The notes under the pieces were generated by a model, which saw nothing but the letters and a program-made list of their open reading frames with translations, had not been told where the DNA came from and ran no database searches. Position numbers and translations under genes: made by a program. 51,468 nucleotides of DNA from Candidatus Zhuqueibacterota bacterium. GTDB lineage: Bacteria > Electryoneota > RPQS01. The DNA is taken from contig RPQS01000026.1 of assembly GCA_003818605.1 (NCBI GenBank), positions 1-51,468 on the forward strand, in the 5' to 3' direction. This document shows, piece after piece, positions 19,780-29,074 of this stretch (positions within the stretch are counted from its first letter, which is position 1; the number at the start of each line of letters is the position of its first letter).

Positions 19780-21846
19780 TTACTTTAACAGAATCATCTT
19801 GTGCGACGCCATGATGCCGTCTACTTCAATACGGTAGACGTAAACGCCGCTCGCCAGATTCGATGCATCGAAGGTAATGGATTGCGCACCCGCGGTCAAC
19901 GGTTTGGCATCGTAGAGCGTCGCCACCACCTGACCCATAACGTTATACACGTTCAGAGTCACTTTCGCGGAACGCACGAGGTCAAACTGAATATTCGTGG
20001 TGGGGTTGAACGGGTTCGGATAGTTCTGATACAGATGGAATGATTCCGGACGCAGCGCGTGATCATCGGCAGCGCCTGGATTGAGCGGTGAACACGCCAG
20101 TTCTCCCGTCGGATCGAGCGTGATAACGCGCCCCGGCATGTTGGAAGAGTCCGCGTGAATATTCGCCTGCCACCACGGATTAATCGGAGTGGCCGGTATA
20201 TCGTTCACCGGAATGCGGCGATAGACGCATGGATTCAGCGTGATTGTGCCTTCATCCTGCAGCGGAGTTCCGGCGTCCGTATCAAATACGTAGAACATGT
20301 GAACGTAGCCGACATTATCCGTATAGGTGATATGCTCGGCAAGGTTGATGTCACGTTCGGATTTGCATTGACCGGCTGTCGCATTAATGCCGCCGTCGGT
20401 GTCGGAGACATTCGTTCCTTCACTCCACGTACGGCCCGCGTTGCGCGACACGGCTACGTAGGCATCACCCATCGGCCAACCGGCTTCGGATACCTGCTCG
20501 GAATCGAACCGGCTGTAGGAACAATACAGATAACCGGTGATCGGATCTTCCGCCAGATTGGGACGCTGCACCATGAGTTGCCAGGCACCCGGATCAATCC
20601 AATAGATGGTGTCGGTTTCTTCAAGCGTGAATTCGCCGTGCGTGATATTGGAAATTTCGTCGAATTCCTCGCTCCAATGCCATACATCGGAAAACGCACG
20701 GCTGATCAGACCTTCGAGTTCCCAATAATAGCGAGTCGTGAAAGCCAGATGCAGACGATCACAATGATCGAATAGCGACGCACAGTCCGTATAGACGCGG
20801 AATGTGTCGCGGTCGCAGACCGCGGTATCGCCGGACTGGCAGTCCAAATCGGGATAAGCAAAGTCGGTGACATTGACTTCCGGATACCAGTTCAACCCGG
20901 CATCTTCGGAAATCATCATGTACACGTCGTTGTTGTATTGATTGCGCAGCGAGTCTACGTTAATGTCTTCTGTGCGCGGCTTTACCCAGGAAATTGCTAC
21001 GCGGTCGGAAATCTTGGAAGCCGTGACGGATCCGGCGATCACCATTACGGTGTCAATTTCTTTGAAGTAGTAAGGATCTTCCACGAGATCCCATTGCACC
21101 GTCATTCCGTAGCCCTCTTCATCCCACGTCGGGCGTCCGCGCGAGTAATAGACTCGCTGCCAGTCGCCCGCCTCTCCGCTGGCCGGATTTTCCGTGGAAA
21201 CCATATGAATCGTGCTGTCGCGGCCTACGGAAATTTTCGGCCAAATCAATTCCAGCGGCAAACCGTTTTCCATACGATAGGCAGGCCGGTTGCTGCTGAA
21301 AATCCCCATGCCCTGTTGGAGGTCCATCGCCGCTCCGGCATGGGCATTCGTCGGATCGTCCGGACGCATATCGTGAAACGTCGGGAACACCCAACCTGAA
21401 GGAAGAACGCACAGGTTTGCGTAACCGGCGCGCCGCGGAGCGGCATCGGCTTGAACACCACCGGGAAAAAGAAAATCGGAACTGGCGGGATCCCATAAAT
21501 TGTAATAAACATGACGAGCACCGCCGTCATTGTCCGAATCCATTCCTTTCATCCAAACCGTGTGAACATAACCGGTATTATCTACACCGAGCATTTTCCC
21601 CGAAGTGCCGTTATGCTGCTGATCGTACCACGTGTTGCCCATGATGTACGCAGTTCCTGCCGAATCCAGCGTTCCGCGATCCCAATTCAGACGACCGGGG
21701 GTCACAGGAGCCGAGTGGAAACGAACATCATTCGCTCCGCCTCTGACCGGATAGTTCTTGGTAACCGGCATTTTACTGATGTCAGCCAAGACAGTACCTG
21801 TCAAGACTAATGCGATCAGTGTTGCAAACCAAACAGATCTCCGCAT
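19780..21846 (-). CDS. Secreted BNR/sialidase-like repeat protein with sorting tail (paralogue B)
   Basis: The 688-residue protein has a signal peptide (first 21 residues, cleaved near VLA-DI), a long beta-rich region that recalls BNR/Asp-box propellers ('MMISEDAGLNWYPEVNVTD', 'AYVAVSRNAGRTWSEGTNVS'), and a C-terminal Ig-like sorting domain. The tail has 'NYPNPFNPTTNIQFDL', 'KVTLNVYNVMGQVVATLYD' and ends 'SGVYVYRIEVDG...MILLK'. Such tails direct proteins through type IX-like or related outer-membrane export in FCB bacteria. A Cys-rich segment (CQSGDTAVCDRDTFRVYTDC) may form disulfides. The catalytic residues of true sialidases cannot be recognised, so enzymatic function is not claimed. It is closely similar to the next gene upstream. 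A good ribosome-binding site (AAGGAG) precedes the ATG. Confidence 0.85.
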   Translation of the reverse strand: MRRSVWFATLIALVLTGTVLADISKMPVTKNYPVRGGANDVRFHSAPVTPGRLNWDRGTLDSAGTAYIMGNTWYDQQHNGTSGKMLGVDNTGYVHTVWMKGMDSDNDGGARHVYYNLWDPASSDFLFPGGVQADAAPRRAGYANLCVLPSGWVFPTFHDMRPDDPTNAHAGAAMDLQQGMGIFSSNRPAYRMENGLPLELIWPKISVGRDSTIHMVSTENPASGEAGDWQRVYYSRGRPTWDEEGYGMTVQWDLVEDPYYFKEIDTVMVIAGSVTASKISDRVAISWVKPRTEDINVDSLRNQYNNDVYMMISEDAGLNWYPEVNVTDFAYPDLDCQSGDTAVCDRDTFRVYTDCASLFDHCDRLHLAFTTRYYWELEGLISRAFSDVWHWSEEFDEISNITHGEFTLEETDTIYWIDPGAWQLMVQRPNLAEDPITGYLYCSYSRFDSEQVSEAGWPMGDAYVAVSRNAGRTWSEGTNVSDTDGGINATAGQCKSERDINLAEHITYTDNVGYVHMFYVFDTDAGTPLQDEGTITLNPCVYRRIPVNDIPATPINPWWQANIHADSSNMPGRVITLDPTGELACSPLNPGAADDHALRPESFHLYQNYPNPFNPTTNIQFDLVRSAKVTLNVYNVMGQVVATLYDAKPLTAGAQSITFDASNLASGVYVYRIEVDGIMASHKMILLK

Positions 21847-22353
21847 ATTCTCTCCTTCCTCTACCAGTTCGGCCTTGAAAAGTCAAGCGCTCAAGGCTGT
21901 TGTTATTCGCGCTGATATAACCGTTGTAAGGAGTCTAACATACTATACCTGCTCATAAAAGTCAAGTTTTACGAGCCATTTGCGTACGATTACTCATCAG
22001 ATAAGTGGGGACCTTCACCGCATAATATCTTGGCAGATTTCAACTGTATCCCGAATTACATTGATTGAATTTTATGTTTTACAAACAATTAACATATATC
22101 TTTGCCGTATTAACGTCTCAAATTGAACCTGCTGTGCAATACTATACGTCGAATAAAGCAAATTGCCTGCCTATTTATGCAAATTTTTCCCGCATTTGCG
22201 CAAAACTATAATATAAGTATTTACAAAATATTACCTGTATTATTTGACAAAGCCGTCCTGTTTAGAGATTTAAGCAGACCGAGACTCTGTGCAACCATGC
22301 AGGTCATGCAGAATTGTACTCAGTGTGGAAAAAAACCTGCGATGCAAGAAAAC
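21847..22353. other. AT-rich intergenic region between the two paralogues
   Basis: This stretch holds the promoter of paralogue B near 21.95 kb and, at its upper edge, the terminator of paralogue A. The rest (about 21967-22350) is clearly more AT-rich than the genes around it and shows no convincing gene; the short plus-strand open frames here lack ribosome-binding sites and family resemblance. Confidence 0.7.
21938..21966 (-). promoter_or_regulatory. Sigma-70-type promoter of paralogue B
   Basis: On the minus strand TTGACT, 17 bases, TATGTT, about 90 bases upstream of the ATG at 21846. Confidence 0.5.
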
Positions 22354-22383
22354 GGAGTCGGGCGCATTTCTGCGCCCGACTCC
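22346..22383 (-). terminator. Terminator after paralogue A
   Basis: A perfect 13-bp stem (22354-22366 with 22371-22383) with a four-base loop, followed on the minus strand by GTTTTCTT. It lies 39 bp past the stop codon. Confidence 0.85.
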
Positions 22384-22422
22384 AAGCTGTCGAAGATGCG
22401 GTCGCGGTTCGCGACAGCATAG

Positions 22423-24483
22423 CTATTTCATGAGAACCATCTTGTGCGACGCTGCGATGCCGTCCACTTCGATGCGGTAAACATACACACCGCTGGCCAG
22501 ATTCGAGGCGTCAAAAGCTACCGTTTGTACACCGGCGTTCATCATCTTGCTGTCGTACAAGGTGGCCACGGCCTGACCGATGACATTGTATACCTTCAAC
22601 GTAACCCGTGCACTCTTCACCAGATCGAACTGAATATTCGTCGTCGGATTGAAGGGATTCGGATAGTTCTGATACAAGTGGAAACTTGTCGGACTGAAAG
22701 CCGGATCGTCCGCCGCCAAATGACAATTAATCGGATTGCTGGCTGTAGGATCAAGTGCGATGATACGTCCGGGCATTTGCGAAGAATCCGCATGGATGTT
22801 AAAACTCCACCAAGGATTCAGCGGCAATGCAGGAATATCGTTCACGGGAATCTGCTGGTACTTCATCGAATCCAGGTAGCAGCCGCCCTCATCTCTCATG
22901 CCGGCGCCAGCATCGAGGTCCAGTGTATACGACATGTGAACGTATCCGGTGCCATTGATGTATGTCACTCGTTCGGAGATGGTAATATCGCGTTCCGACA
23001 GACATTCTCCGGCCGGAGTGTCAATCCCGCCATCGGTCTGTGTGACATTGATTCCCTGACTCCAAGTGCGGCCGCCATTACGCGAAACCGAAACCAGAGC
23101 ATCGCCCTGCGGGAAACCGGCCAGAGACACCTGCTCGGAATCATAGTACATGTAGGAACAGTACAAATATCCTGACGCGGTATCAAACGACAGACTTGGC
23201 CGCTGCGCCAGCAGTTGCCACTCTCCTGCATCCATCCAATAAATCGTGTCCTCTTCGGTGAGCGTGAACTCTCCGTGGACGATGTTGGAAATTTCGTTGT
23301 GCTCTTCTCCCCAGTGCCAGATATCGGAGAATGAGCGGCTGATGGTCCCTTCCAGCGTCCAGAAATATTTCGTGGTAAATCCGACGTGCAGGCGATCATT
23401 GCAATCGAAGAGCGCGCAGCAATCGGTATAAACACGCATCGTATCGCGATCGCACACGGCGGTATCGCCGGATTGACAACTCGTATCTGCGAAGACAAAT
23501 TGCGTGATGTTGACTTCCGGATACCAGTTGTAGCCGCCGTCCTCCGAAATCATGATGTAGATGTCGTTGTCATGCTGATTGCTCGTGGCCGTGTCGCTCA
23601 GATCCGTGCGGGATTTAGGCCATGCCATCGCCACGCGATCGCTGTTCGTGGACGCGGCAATGTCCACACCGATAACCATGACGGTATCAATCTCTTTGAA
23701 ATAATTGAGACCATCCACCTGCTCCCAAACCACGCCCGTTCCGTAACCATCGTTATCCCAAGTCAAATGTCCGCGTGAATAGTAAATTCGCTGCGGATCG
23801 CCAAGTCGGCCGCTGGCCGGGTCTTCGCTGGACGCCATGTGAACCGTGCTGTCCCGGCCAACGGCAACTTTGGGCCAAAGAATGTCTATGGGTAAACCAT
23901 CTTGATACAGAAACGGAATGCGCGTCGAAGCAAAAATGCCCATACCCGGCTGGAGATCCATGGCTCCTTCTGTGTGCGCACTCTCAGGATCGTCGGGCTT
24001 GATGGTGTGAAATGCGGGTACAACCCAGCCACTGGATAAAAGGGACGTACAGGTATAGCCCGCCCGGCGCGGGGCATTATCCACCTGCACTCCGCCGCCG
24101 AACATGAAGGCGTTGCTGGCAGGATCGAAGATATTATAATAGACATGACGCTGACCGTTGTCATAATCCGTGTTCATCAGCTTGGTCCATACCATGTGAA
24201 TATAACCCATTTCGTCCACAGCGATCATTTTACCCGCCGTGCCATTATGCTGTTCATCCCAATAGCTGGTTCCGGCATCATAGGCGGTGCCCACAAGATC
24301 CAGTGCTTGACGGGCAACACCGGGGCGGGTGGGCGCAACCGGATGCACCGGCTTTAAGTAATTGTGTGCTCCTCCGGTCAGGGCAGTACGCGTCTTTACG
24401 GAAGTTTTGCGAATGTCTGCCGCATTGGCAACAACCGCCAGCGCAAACACCGCCATGACTAAAACTGTGAAAGCTCTCCGCAT
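22423..24483 (-). CDS. Secreted BNR/sialidase-like repeat protein with sorting tail (paralogue A)
   Basis: This 686-residue protein is collinear with paralogue B from signal peptide to tail. Shared landmarks are 'HVYYNIFDPASNAFMFGGG', 'DPESAHTEGAMDLQPGMGI', 'MISEDGGYNWYPEVNITQ', the Cys-rich 'CQSGDTAVCDRDTMRVYTDC', and 'NYPNPFNPTTNIQFDL' in the sorting domain. I start it at the ATG at 24483: AAAGGAG lies just upstream, and the protein then begins with a clean signal peptide (MRRAFTVLVMAVFALAVVAN). An extra ten upstream residues from another in-frame start lack support. Probably surface-located or released; ligand unknown. Each paralogue has its own terminator, so they can be expressed separately. 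Confidence 0.85.
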   Translation of the reverse strand: MRRAFTVLVMAVFALAVVANAADIRKTSVKTRTALTGGAHNYLKPVHPVAPTRPGVARQALDLVGTAYDAGTSYWDEQHNGTAGKMIAVDEMGYIHMVWTKLMNTDYDNGQRHVYYNIFDPASNAFMFGGGVQVDNAPRRAGYTCTSLLSSGWVVPAFHTIKPDDPESAHTEGAMDLQPGMGIFASTRIPFLYQDGLPIDILWPKVAVGRDSTVHMASSEDPASGRLGDPQRIYYSRGHLTWDNDGYGTGVVWEQVDGLNYFKEIDTVMVIGVDIAASTNSDRVAMAWPKSRTDLSDTATSNQHDNDIYIMISEDGGYNWYPEVNITQFVFADTSCQSGDTAVCDRDTMRVYTDCCALFDCNDRLHVGFTTKYFWTLEGTISRSFSDIWHWGEEHNEISNIVHGEFTLTEEDTIYWMDAGEWQLLAQRPSLSFDTASGYLYCSYMYYDSEQVSLAGFPQGDALVSVSRNGGRTWSQGINVTQTDGGIDTPAGECLSERDITISERVTYINGTGYVHMSYTLDLDAGAGMRDEGGCYLDSMKYQQIPVNDIPALPLNPWWSFNIHADSSQMPGRIIALDPTASNPINCHLAADDPAFSPTSFHLYQNYPNPFNPTTNIQFDLVKSARVTLKVYNVIGQAVATLYDSKMMNAGVQTVAFDASNLASGVYVYRIEVDGIAASHKMVLMK

Positions 24484-24817
24484 ATAGACTCCTTTCTTGC
24501 TTCGATTCGGCAACGGAGTCCGGGATGTTCAGGCAATGCGGCACCATTCGATCCCGGAGTATTTTCGGTCCACTTAGTTTGTTCTATGATATCTGTCAGT
24601 AAGACAGTTCTTTTTGTTTCATTTAGATAAATCAGATTGTTACACGAAGATACGATGATCAAATTTCTGCCCAATAATAAAGCAATATTCTTGCCAAACA
24701 ATGCAGAATAGGAATCATGGTGTGTAACAATAGAAAATAGTAAGAAAAAAACTGCAAAACAAGTATATATCCAGTGACCATATTACAAATAGATTTAACA
24801 TTTGACGCAATAAAAGA
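24484..24817. other. AT-rich upstream region of paralogue A
   Basis: This gap should hold the promoter of paralogue A, but I could not choose a -35/-10 pair with confidence. A small hairpin (CTGTC, 5 bases, GACAG near 24595-24609) is visible. No gene is apparent. Confidence 0.6.
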
Positions 24818-24848
24818 CAACAGATGCGCAAATAATGCGCATCTGTTG
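24809..24848 (-). terminator. Terminator after pilD
   Basis: A perfect 13-bp stem (24818-24830 with 24836-24848) and five-base loop, followed on the minus strand by TCTTTTATT. It lies about 110 bp past the prepilin peptidase stop. Confidence 0.8.
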
Positions 24849-24960
24849 AGATTGAACAGGCCGTAGTATGGGTATCTGGAGGCCTAATTATTCCTGCCGC
24901 ATAAGATTATCGTGTATTATTTGATTCATGATCCTATCTGTATGTATTTCAATTATTCCG

Positions 24961-25761
24961 CTATAATCCAATTAATCCGGTATACCATTTTAAAATATAA
25001 TCACCCACAAAAATGCAAATAACCATCGCCACAGCCAAAAAAGGTCCGAAAGGAATCGCTCGGCCTGAAATGTCCCTTCCGGCAATCAAGATCGGTATCG
25101 CCATCAGAGTACCCAGTAAAGACGCAAGAAAGATCATTAAAATCGTAAGTTTCCAACCCAGAAATGCGCCCGCCATGATGCCGAAAACCACATCACCGCC
25201 CCCCATCGCATCGCGTTTGAAAAGTGCCTTCCCGCCCAACAACAGTGCCATGAATAGCGCGAATCCAGCCGCCATTCCAAACAGACAATCCCAAATGCCT
25301 CTCAAATCAAAGAAAACCGCCCCGACCAGACCGATGATTGTCATGGGGATTGTGATCATAAAAGGCAGCAACCAATGCTCTAAATCAATGATAATTAGAG
25401 TAAAGAGAGAGATGAACAGCATAGAATAGGCAAATCCGGAATAATTGAAACCAAACCAAGATACTCCAAACACCGCAAGACAACAGCATACCAGTTCGAC
25501 CAGAGGGTAACGAATGGAAATAGACTGCTTGCATCCGGCACATTTGCCGCGGAGAATAATCCAGCTCAAGACCGGTATATTCTCCCACGGTCGGATCGGC
25601 CGACCGCATTTAGGACAGCGGGAGGACGGCGAAACGATAGACTCTTCCCGCGGCAGGCGGTAGATGAGGACGTTAGCGAAGCTGCCCAGCGCCGCGCCTA
25701 AAATGACGACCGGTGTATAGACCAGCCATATCGGAAAGGGACCCCAGGGAGTCTCGATCAT
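24961..25761 (-). CDS. pilD: Prepilin peptidase / N-methyltransferase (A24 family)
   Basis: PilD removes the leader of type IV prepilins at the inner membrane and methylates the new N-terminus. The 266-residue protein has seven or so membrane helices, the N-terminal methyltransferase-type domain with two CxxC pairs ('CPKCGRPIRPWENIP' and 'GKCAGCKQSIS'), and the aspartyl protease domain with its two catalytic Asp residues in 'IIIDLEHWLLP' and 'AMGGGDVVFG'. The ATG has AAGGAG six bases upstream. It follows pilC but is separated from it by a strong palindromic terminator, so it may have its own promoter or depend on read-through. Confidence 0.96.
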   Translation of the reverse strand: MIETPWGPFPIWLVYTPVVILGAALGSFANVLIYRLPREESIVSPSSRCPKCGRPIRPWENIPVLSWIILRGKCAGCKQSISIRYPLVELVCCCLAVFGVSWFGFNYSGFAYSMLFISLFTLIIIDLEHWLLPFMITIPMTIIGLVGAVFFDLRGIWDCLFGMAAGFALFMALLLGGKALFKRDAMGGGDVVFGIMAGAFLGWKLTILMIFLASLLGTLMAIPILIAGRDISGRAIPFGPFLAVAMVICIFVGDYILKWYTGLIGL

Positions 25762-25794
25762 GATTCGCTCCTTTTATCGGTTTCATCCTAATAT

Positions 25795-25836
25795 AAAAAC
25801 GCCGTGACTGGAATTCCAGTCACGGCGCAATTTTTT
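25795..25836. terminator. Perfect 28-bp palindrome with T tracts on both sides (pilC terminator)
   Basis: 25800-25827 is an exact palindrome. The minus strand continues with TTTTT (25799-25795), and on the plus strand TTTTTT follows three bases after the palindrome. It lies 26 bp after the pilC stop and can act in both directions; the useful direction here is minus. Confidence 0.85.
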
Positions 25837-25853
25837 ACGGACGTGAACGGGAC

Positions 25854-27107
25854 TCAGGCACCCGATTGAACGGCGCGTCCGAGCATGAACACGGGCAGAT
25901 AGATCGAGATCAGAATGATGCCGATGACGCCGCCGATCATAATAATCAGCAGAGGCTCGATCAACGCCGTTAAACGGCCGATCGTGGCATCCACCTGTTT
26001 CGAGTAAAACTCAGCAACTTTTTCAAGCAGACGATTGATTTCACCGGTCTCTTCGCCCGTCGCAATCAACTGAACAACAATCGGAGGAATCGTTCCGGTT
26101 TTGCGGAGTGCGACCGAAATGGCGAATCCATCCTTGATCATGCCGCTGGCTGATCGTAGTCCGTTTGCGATAACCCGATTCCCGACAACGCGAATGGCGT
26201 GGTTCAGAGATTCCAGAACGGGAACGCCCGATCCGATCAGAATACCGAAGGTGCGGGCGAATTTGTCCATGATCGAACTCATCAGCAAACCGCCGAAAAC
26301 GGGGAAGCTGAGCTTCATGGTATCCCAGATCAAACCGCCGCGCCGTGTTTTAGTCAGAACCCATAAACCGGTAATAACCGCCAATACGACCATAAACGCC
26401 ATAAACGCATTATTGACGATAACGCCGGAAATGTTCATCATGACGCGCGTGGCAAAGGGAAGCTTGGCGCCGAATTTGTCGTACACATCCTTAAACATCG
26501 GTACAACCACGACCATGAGGAACGTCACCACCGCCGAAAGGAAAATGACGGAGAATACGGGATAGCTGAGCGCGGAAACCACTTTTCGCTGAGTATCGGA
26601 TACCGTTTCCAGATAATCGGATAACTGCTGCAGAATCACATGCAGGTTTCCGGAAATTTCCCCTGCGTGCACCAGAGCGACGTACAGGTTGGAAAATACG
26701 CCAGGATGCTTGGCTAACGCTTCGGAAAGCGAGTAGCCTTTTTTCAGGTCGGTCGAGACCTGAACCAGCACTTTCTTGAACCGATAATTGCGTTCTTCCG
26801 TCAGCAGGTTAGTGATGGATTTTTCAATCGTCAACCCCGCCGAGAACATCGTGGAAAGCTGGCGCGTGAAAAACACCAGATTCTTTAGGGGCACTCTCGT
26901 GCGGAAACGATATATCGCCAGGCCAATCTGTTCTCCGACGGTCATTTCATCCACGGCCAGACCGCCGCGGATTTCGCGCACGGAAACGATTTGGGAGGCA
27001 CCGCGCTTCCGCAGAGCATCCACCGCCGCTTCGTAGCTTGCCGCCCGGATATTGTCCTCGTGCCGATTGCCGTCGGCGTCCTTAATCACATAGGCGTAAT
27101 TCGGCAT
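25854..27107 (-). CDS. pilC: Type IV pilus inner-membrane platform protein PilC (T2SSF family)
   Basis: PilC is the inner-membrane platform on which PilB and PilT act to add or remove pilin. The 417-residue protein has two T2SSF domains (about residues 72-195 and 275-397), each ending in membrane helices. Landmarks are 'FFTRQLSTMFSAGLTIEKS', 'GYSLSEALAKHPGVFSNLYV', 'ARTFGILIGSGVPVLESLNH' and 'ATGEETGEINRLLEKVAEFY'. The length is usual for the family. It follows pilB by 69 bp. The ribosome-binding site is weak. Confidence 0.96.
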   Translation of the reverse strand: MPNYAYVIKDADGNRHEDNIRAASYEAAVDALRKRGASQIVSVREIRGGLAVDEMTVGEQIGLAIYRFRTRVPLKNLVFFTRQLSTMFSAGLTIEKSITNLLTEERNYRFKKVLVQVSTDLKKGYSLSEALAKHPGVFSNLYVALVHAGEISGNLHVILQQLSDYLETVSDTQRKVVSALSYPVFSVIFLSAVVTFLMVVVVPMFKDVYDKFGAKLPFATRVMMNISGVIVNNAFMAFMVVLAVITGLWVLTKTRRGGLIWDTMKLSFPVFGGLLMSSIMDKFARTFGILIGSGVPVLESLNHAIRVVGNRVIANGLRSASGMIKDGFAISVALRKTGTIPPIVVQLIATGEETGEINRLLEKVAEFYSKQVDATIGRLTALIEPLLIIMIGGVIGIILISIYLPVFMLGRAVQSGA

Positions 27108-27176
27108 GCTGGATTACCGCTGTTAATGCTGTCCTTTGATCCGTGTACCCACGCGCCGCAATCGCGGCTTGCGCGG

Positions 27177-28892
27177 CTAATATTCCTGAACGGTTACACG
27201 CAGGAGTTCGTGAGCCGTAGTGACACCTTTAAAAATCTTCTTGAATGCCGCATCGCGCAAGGGAATCATTCCGTTGGCGATAGCCGCGGCGCGAATGTCT
27301 TCCTGATTGGCGTTATCGAAAACCAGACGGCGGATATTCTGCTTCATCTCAAGCAACTCGAAAATACCCGTCCGACCGTGATAGCCGGTGTTCCGGCAGT
27401 GCGCGCAGCCGCGGCCTCGATAGAGCTTGCGCCCCTTCAGATTCTCACGAGTGAGCGACAATACCGCCAGCTCGGAATCATCCGGATCGTACTCGGTCTT
27501 GCAATGATCGCAAATTTTACGCACCAGACGCTGAGCCATAACCAAATTCATGCACGAGCCCGCGAGAAACGGCGGCACGCCGATATCCAACAGACGGGTG
27601 ATCGTAGCGGGAGCATCGTTCGCGTGAACCGTGCTGAACACCAAGTGTCCGGTGAGCGAAAACTTCACGGCGATATCGGCGGTCTCTTCATCGCGAATTT
27701 CACCGATCAGCAGCTTGTCCGGGTCCTGACGCAGAATGGAACGCAGCGTGTGAGCGAACGTCAAACCGATGGAGGCCTTCGTCTGCACTTGATTGACCCC
27801 GGGAATGTGATATTCGCAGGGGTCTTCCACGGTCGTGATATTATCCTCTTCGCTGCGGATTTCCTGCAGGGCGGCGAACAACGTCGTACTCTTGCCCGCA
27901 CCGGTAGGGCCGGAAATGATAATCATGCCGTACGGCTGACGAATCCAGCGGCGGAAGACCATCAACTGATCTTCATCGAATCCCAGCGTGGTCAAACTGT
28001 AGGCAAAGCCGGATTTGTCGAGCAGACGAAGGACGATCTTTTCACCGGCGATCGTCGGCAGCACGGAAACACGAACGTCAATTTCTTTATCCGAAGTCCG
28101 AATCGTAAAACGTCCGTCTTGCGGAAGACGTTTCTCCGCGATGTTCAGCTTGGAGAGAATTTTAACGCGCGAGATGATGCCCGGATGCGACGCTTTGGGA
28201 GGACGCATCACTTCCGCCAACACACCGTCAATACGGAAGCGAATCACCATCGCATCATCGAAAATTTCGATATGGATGTCGGTAGCCCGCTCTTTGATGG
28301 CGTCGCCAATCATGAGGTTGACCAGTTTCACCACCGGCGCATCTTCGATGCCGACGGTGCGGGTCATGTCCACCAAGCCTTCTTCGTCCTCGTCCGACGG
28401 GGCAAAGAACTGGAGATCGCCGAGCGCTTCGCCGACTTCCTCGCTCTTCCGGATTTTCGCGTAGAGGTTTTCAATCGCCGCCAGAATCGCGGTGGGAGCC
28501 GACAGACGAACGTCAATTTCGCGTCCCGCGAGTCTCTGCAATTGATCCACCACAACGATGTCGTCGGGGTCGGCCATCGCAGCCACCAGAGACGTTTCGG
28601 TCAATTGCAGGGGAACGACCAGATTCTGGCGGGCGAAGACCTCCGGCACCATCTGCAGGATTTCCTTCTCACCTTGCACCAGATTGTCGGCGGACACAAA
28701 GGCGATCTGCCACTGTTCCGCGAGCGCGGCGTATACTTTTTCCTCGGCTACGTGACCGAGGGCAATCAAGGTCTCCCCGATTCGTTTCCTGGTGTCTTTC
28801 TGCCGCGCCAAGCCTTCATTCAACTGCTGAGAGTTGATGTGACCTTTCCGCAGCAGAATTTCACCCAGTTTTTCACGCATAACGAATTCCAC
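27177..28892 (-). CDS. pilB: Type IV pilus extension ATPase PilB with MshEN-type N-terminus
   Basis: PilB hydrolyses ATP to drive pilus growth. The 571-residue protein has an N-terminal GspE_N/MshEN domain, a central linker and the secretion ATPase core. The core has Walker A GPTGAGKSTT, an Asp box 'TTVEDPCEYHIPG', Walker B 'DPDKLLIGEIRDEETAD', a His box 'LTGHLVFSTVHANDAP', and a zinc-binding CxxC pair set ('ICDHCKTEY' and 'CAHCRNTGYHGR'). The N-terminus has two copies of the c-di-GMP-binding pattern (KLGEILLRKG... and RIGETLIALG...), which suggests control by c-di-GMP. Start is either the GTG at 28892 or the ATG at 28880, which gives the family-typical MREKLGEILL; neither ribosome-binding site is strong. 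It lies after a terminator, so it begins a pilB-pilC unit. Confidence 0.96.
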   Translation of the reverse strand: MEFVMREKLGEILLRKGHINSQQLNEGLARQKDTRKRIGETLIALGHVAEEKVYAALAEQWQIAFVSADNLVQGEKEILQMVPEVFARQNLVVPLQLTETSLVAAMADPDDIVVVDQLQRLAGREIDVRLSAPTAILAAIENLYAKIRKSEEVGEALGDLQFFAPSDEDEEGLVDMTRTVGIEDAPVVKLVNLMIGDAIKERATDIHIEIFDDAMVIRFRIDGVLAEVMRPPKASHPGIISRVKILSKLNIAEKRLPQDGRFTIRTSDKEIDVRVSVLPTIAGEKIVLRLLDKSGFAYSLTTLGFDEDQLMVFRRWIRQPYGMIIISGPTGAGKSTTLFAALQEIRSEEDNITTVEDPCEYHIPGVNQVQTKASIGLTFAHTLRSILRQDPDKLLIGEIRDEETADIAVKFSLTGHLVFSTVHANDAPATITRLLDIGVPPFLAGSCMNLVMAQRLVRKICDHCKTEYDPDDSELAVLSLTRENLKGRKLYRGRGCAHCRNTGYHGRTGIFELLEMKQNIRRLVFDNANQEDIRAAAIANGMIPLRDAAFKKIFKGVTTAHELLRVTVQEY

Positions 28893-28980
28893 TCACTTCT
28901 CGTCCATATCGGACGTTTCCAGCCTTGTCGGATGATCGAATTGATACCACTCGCCGGAACGGGGACCATCTCCGCCGCGC

Positions 28981-29023
28981 AGCGAACAAAGGCCGGAGCC
29001 GAGGGGAAACCACGGCTCCGGCC
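28981..29023 (-). terminator. Terminator after the Ig-like lipoprotein gene
   Basis: A perfect 11-bp stem (28991-29001 with 29013-29023), followed on the minus strand by TTTGTTCG. It lies about 50 bp after the stop and closes the pilM-to-lipoprotein unit. Confidence 0.7.
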
Positions 29024-29074
29024 TCATACTTGAACCTCAGCCGCTCACGCGCGAAACGCTGACACACCGGATCA

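Noticed and set aside
22123-22422. Plus-strand open frame in the AT-rich gap after paralogue A
   Set aside because: It runs through the terminator stem, has no ribosome-binding site and no recognisable protein pattern.
26991-29033. Very long open frame on the plus strand opposite pilB and pilC
   Set aside because: It is antisense to two strongly conserved genes, has no family resemblance or ribosome-binding site, and is explained by codon bias of the true genes.
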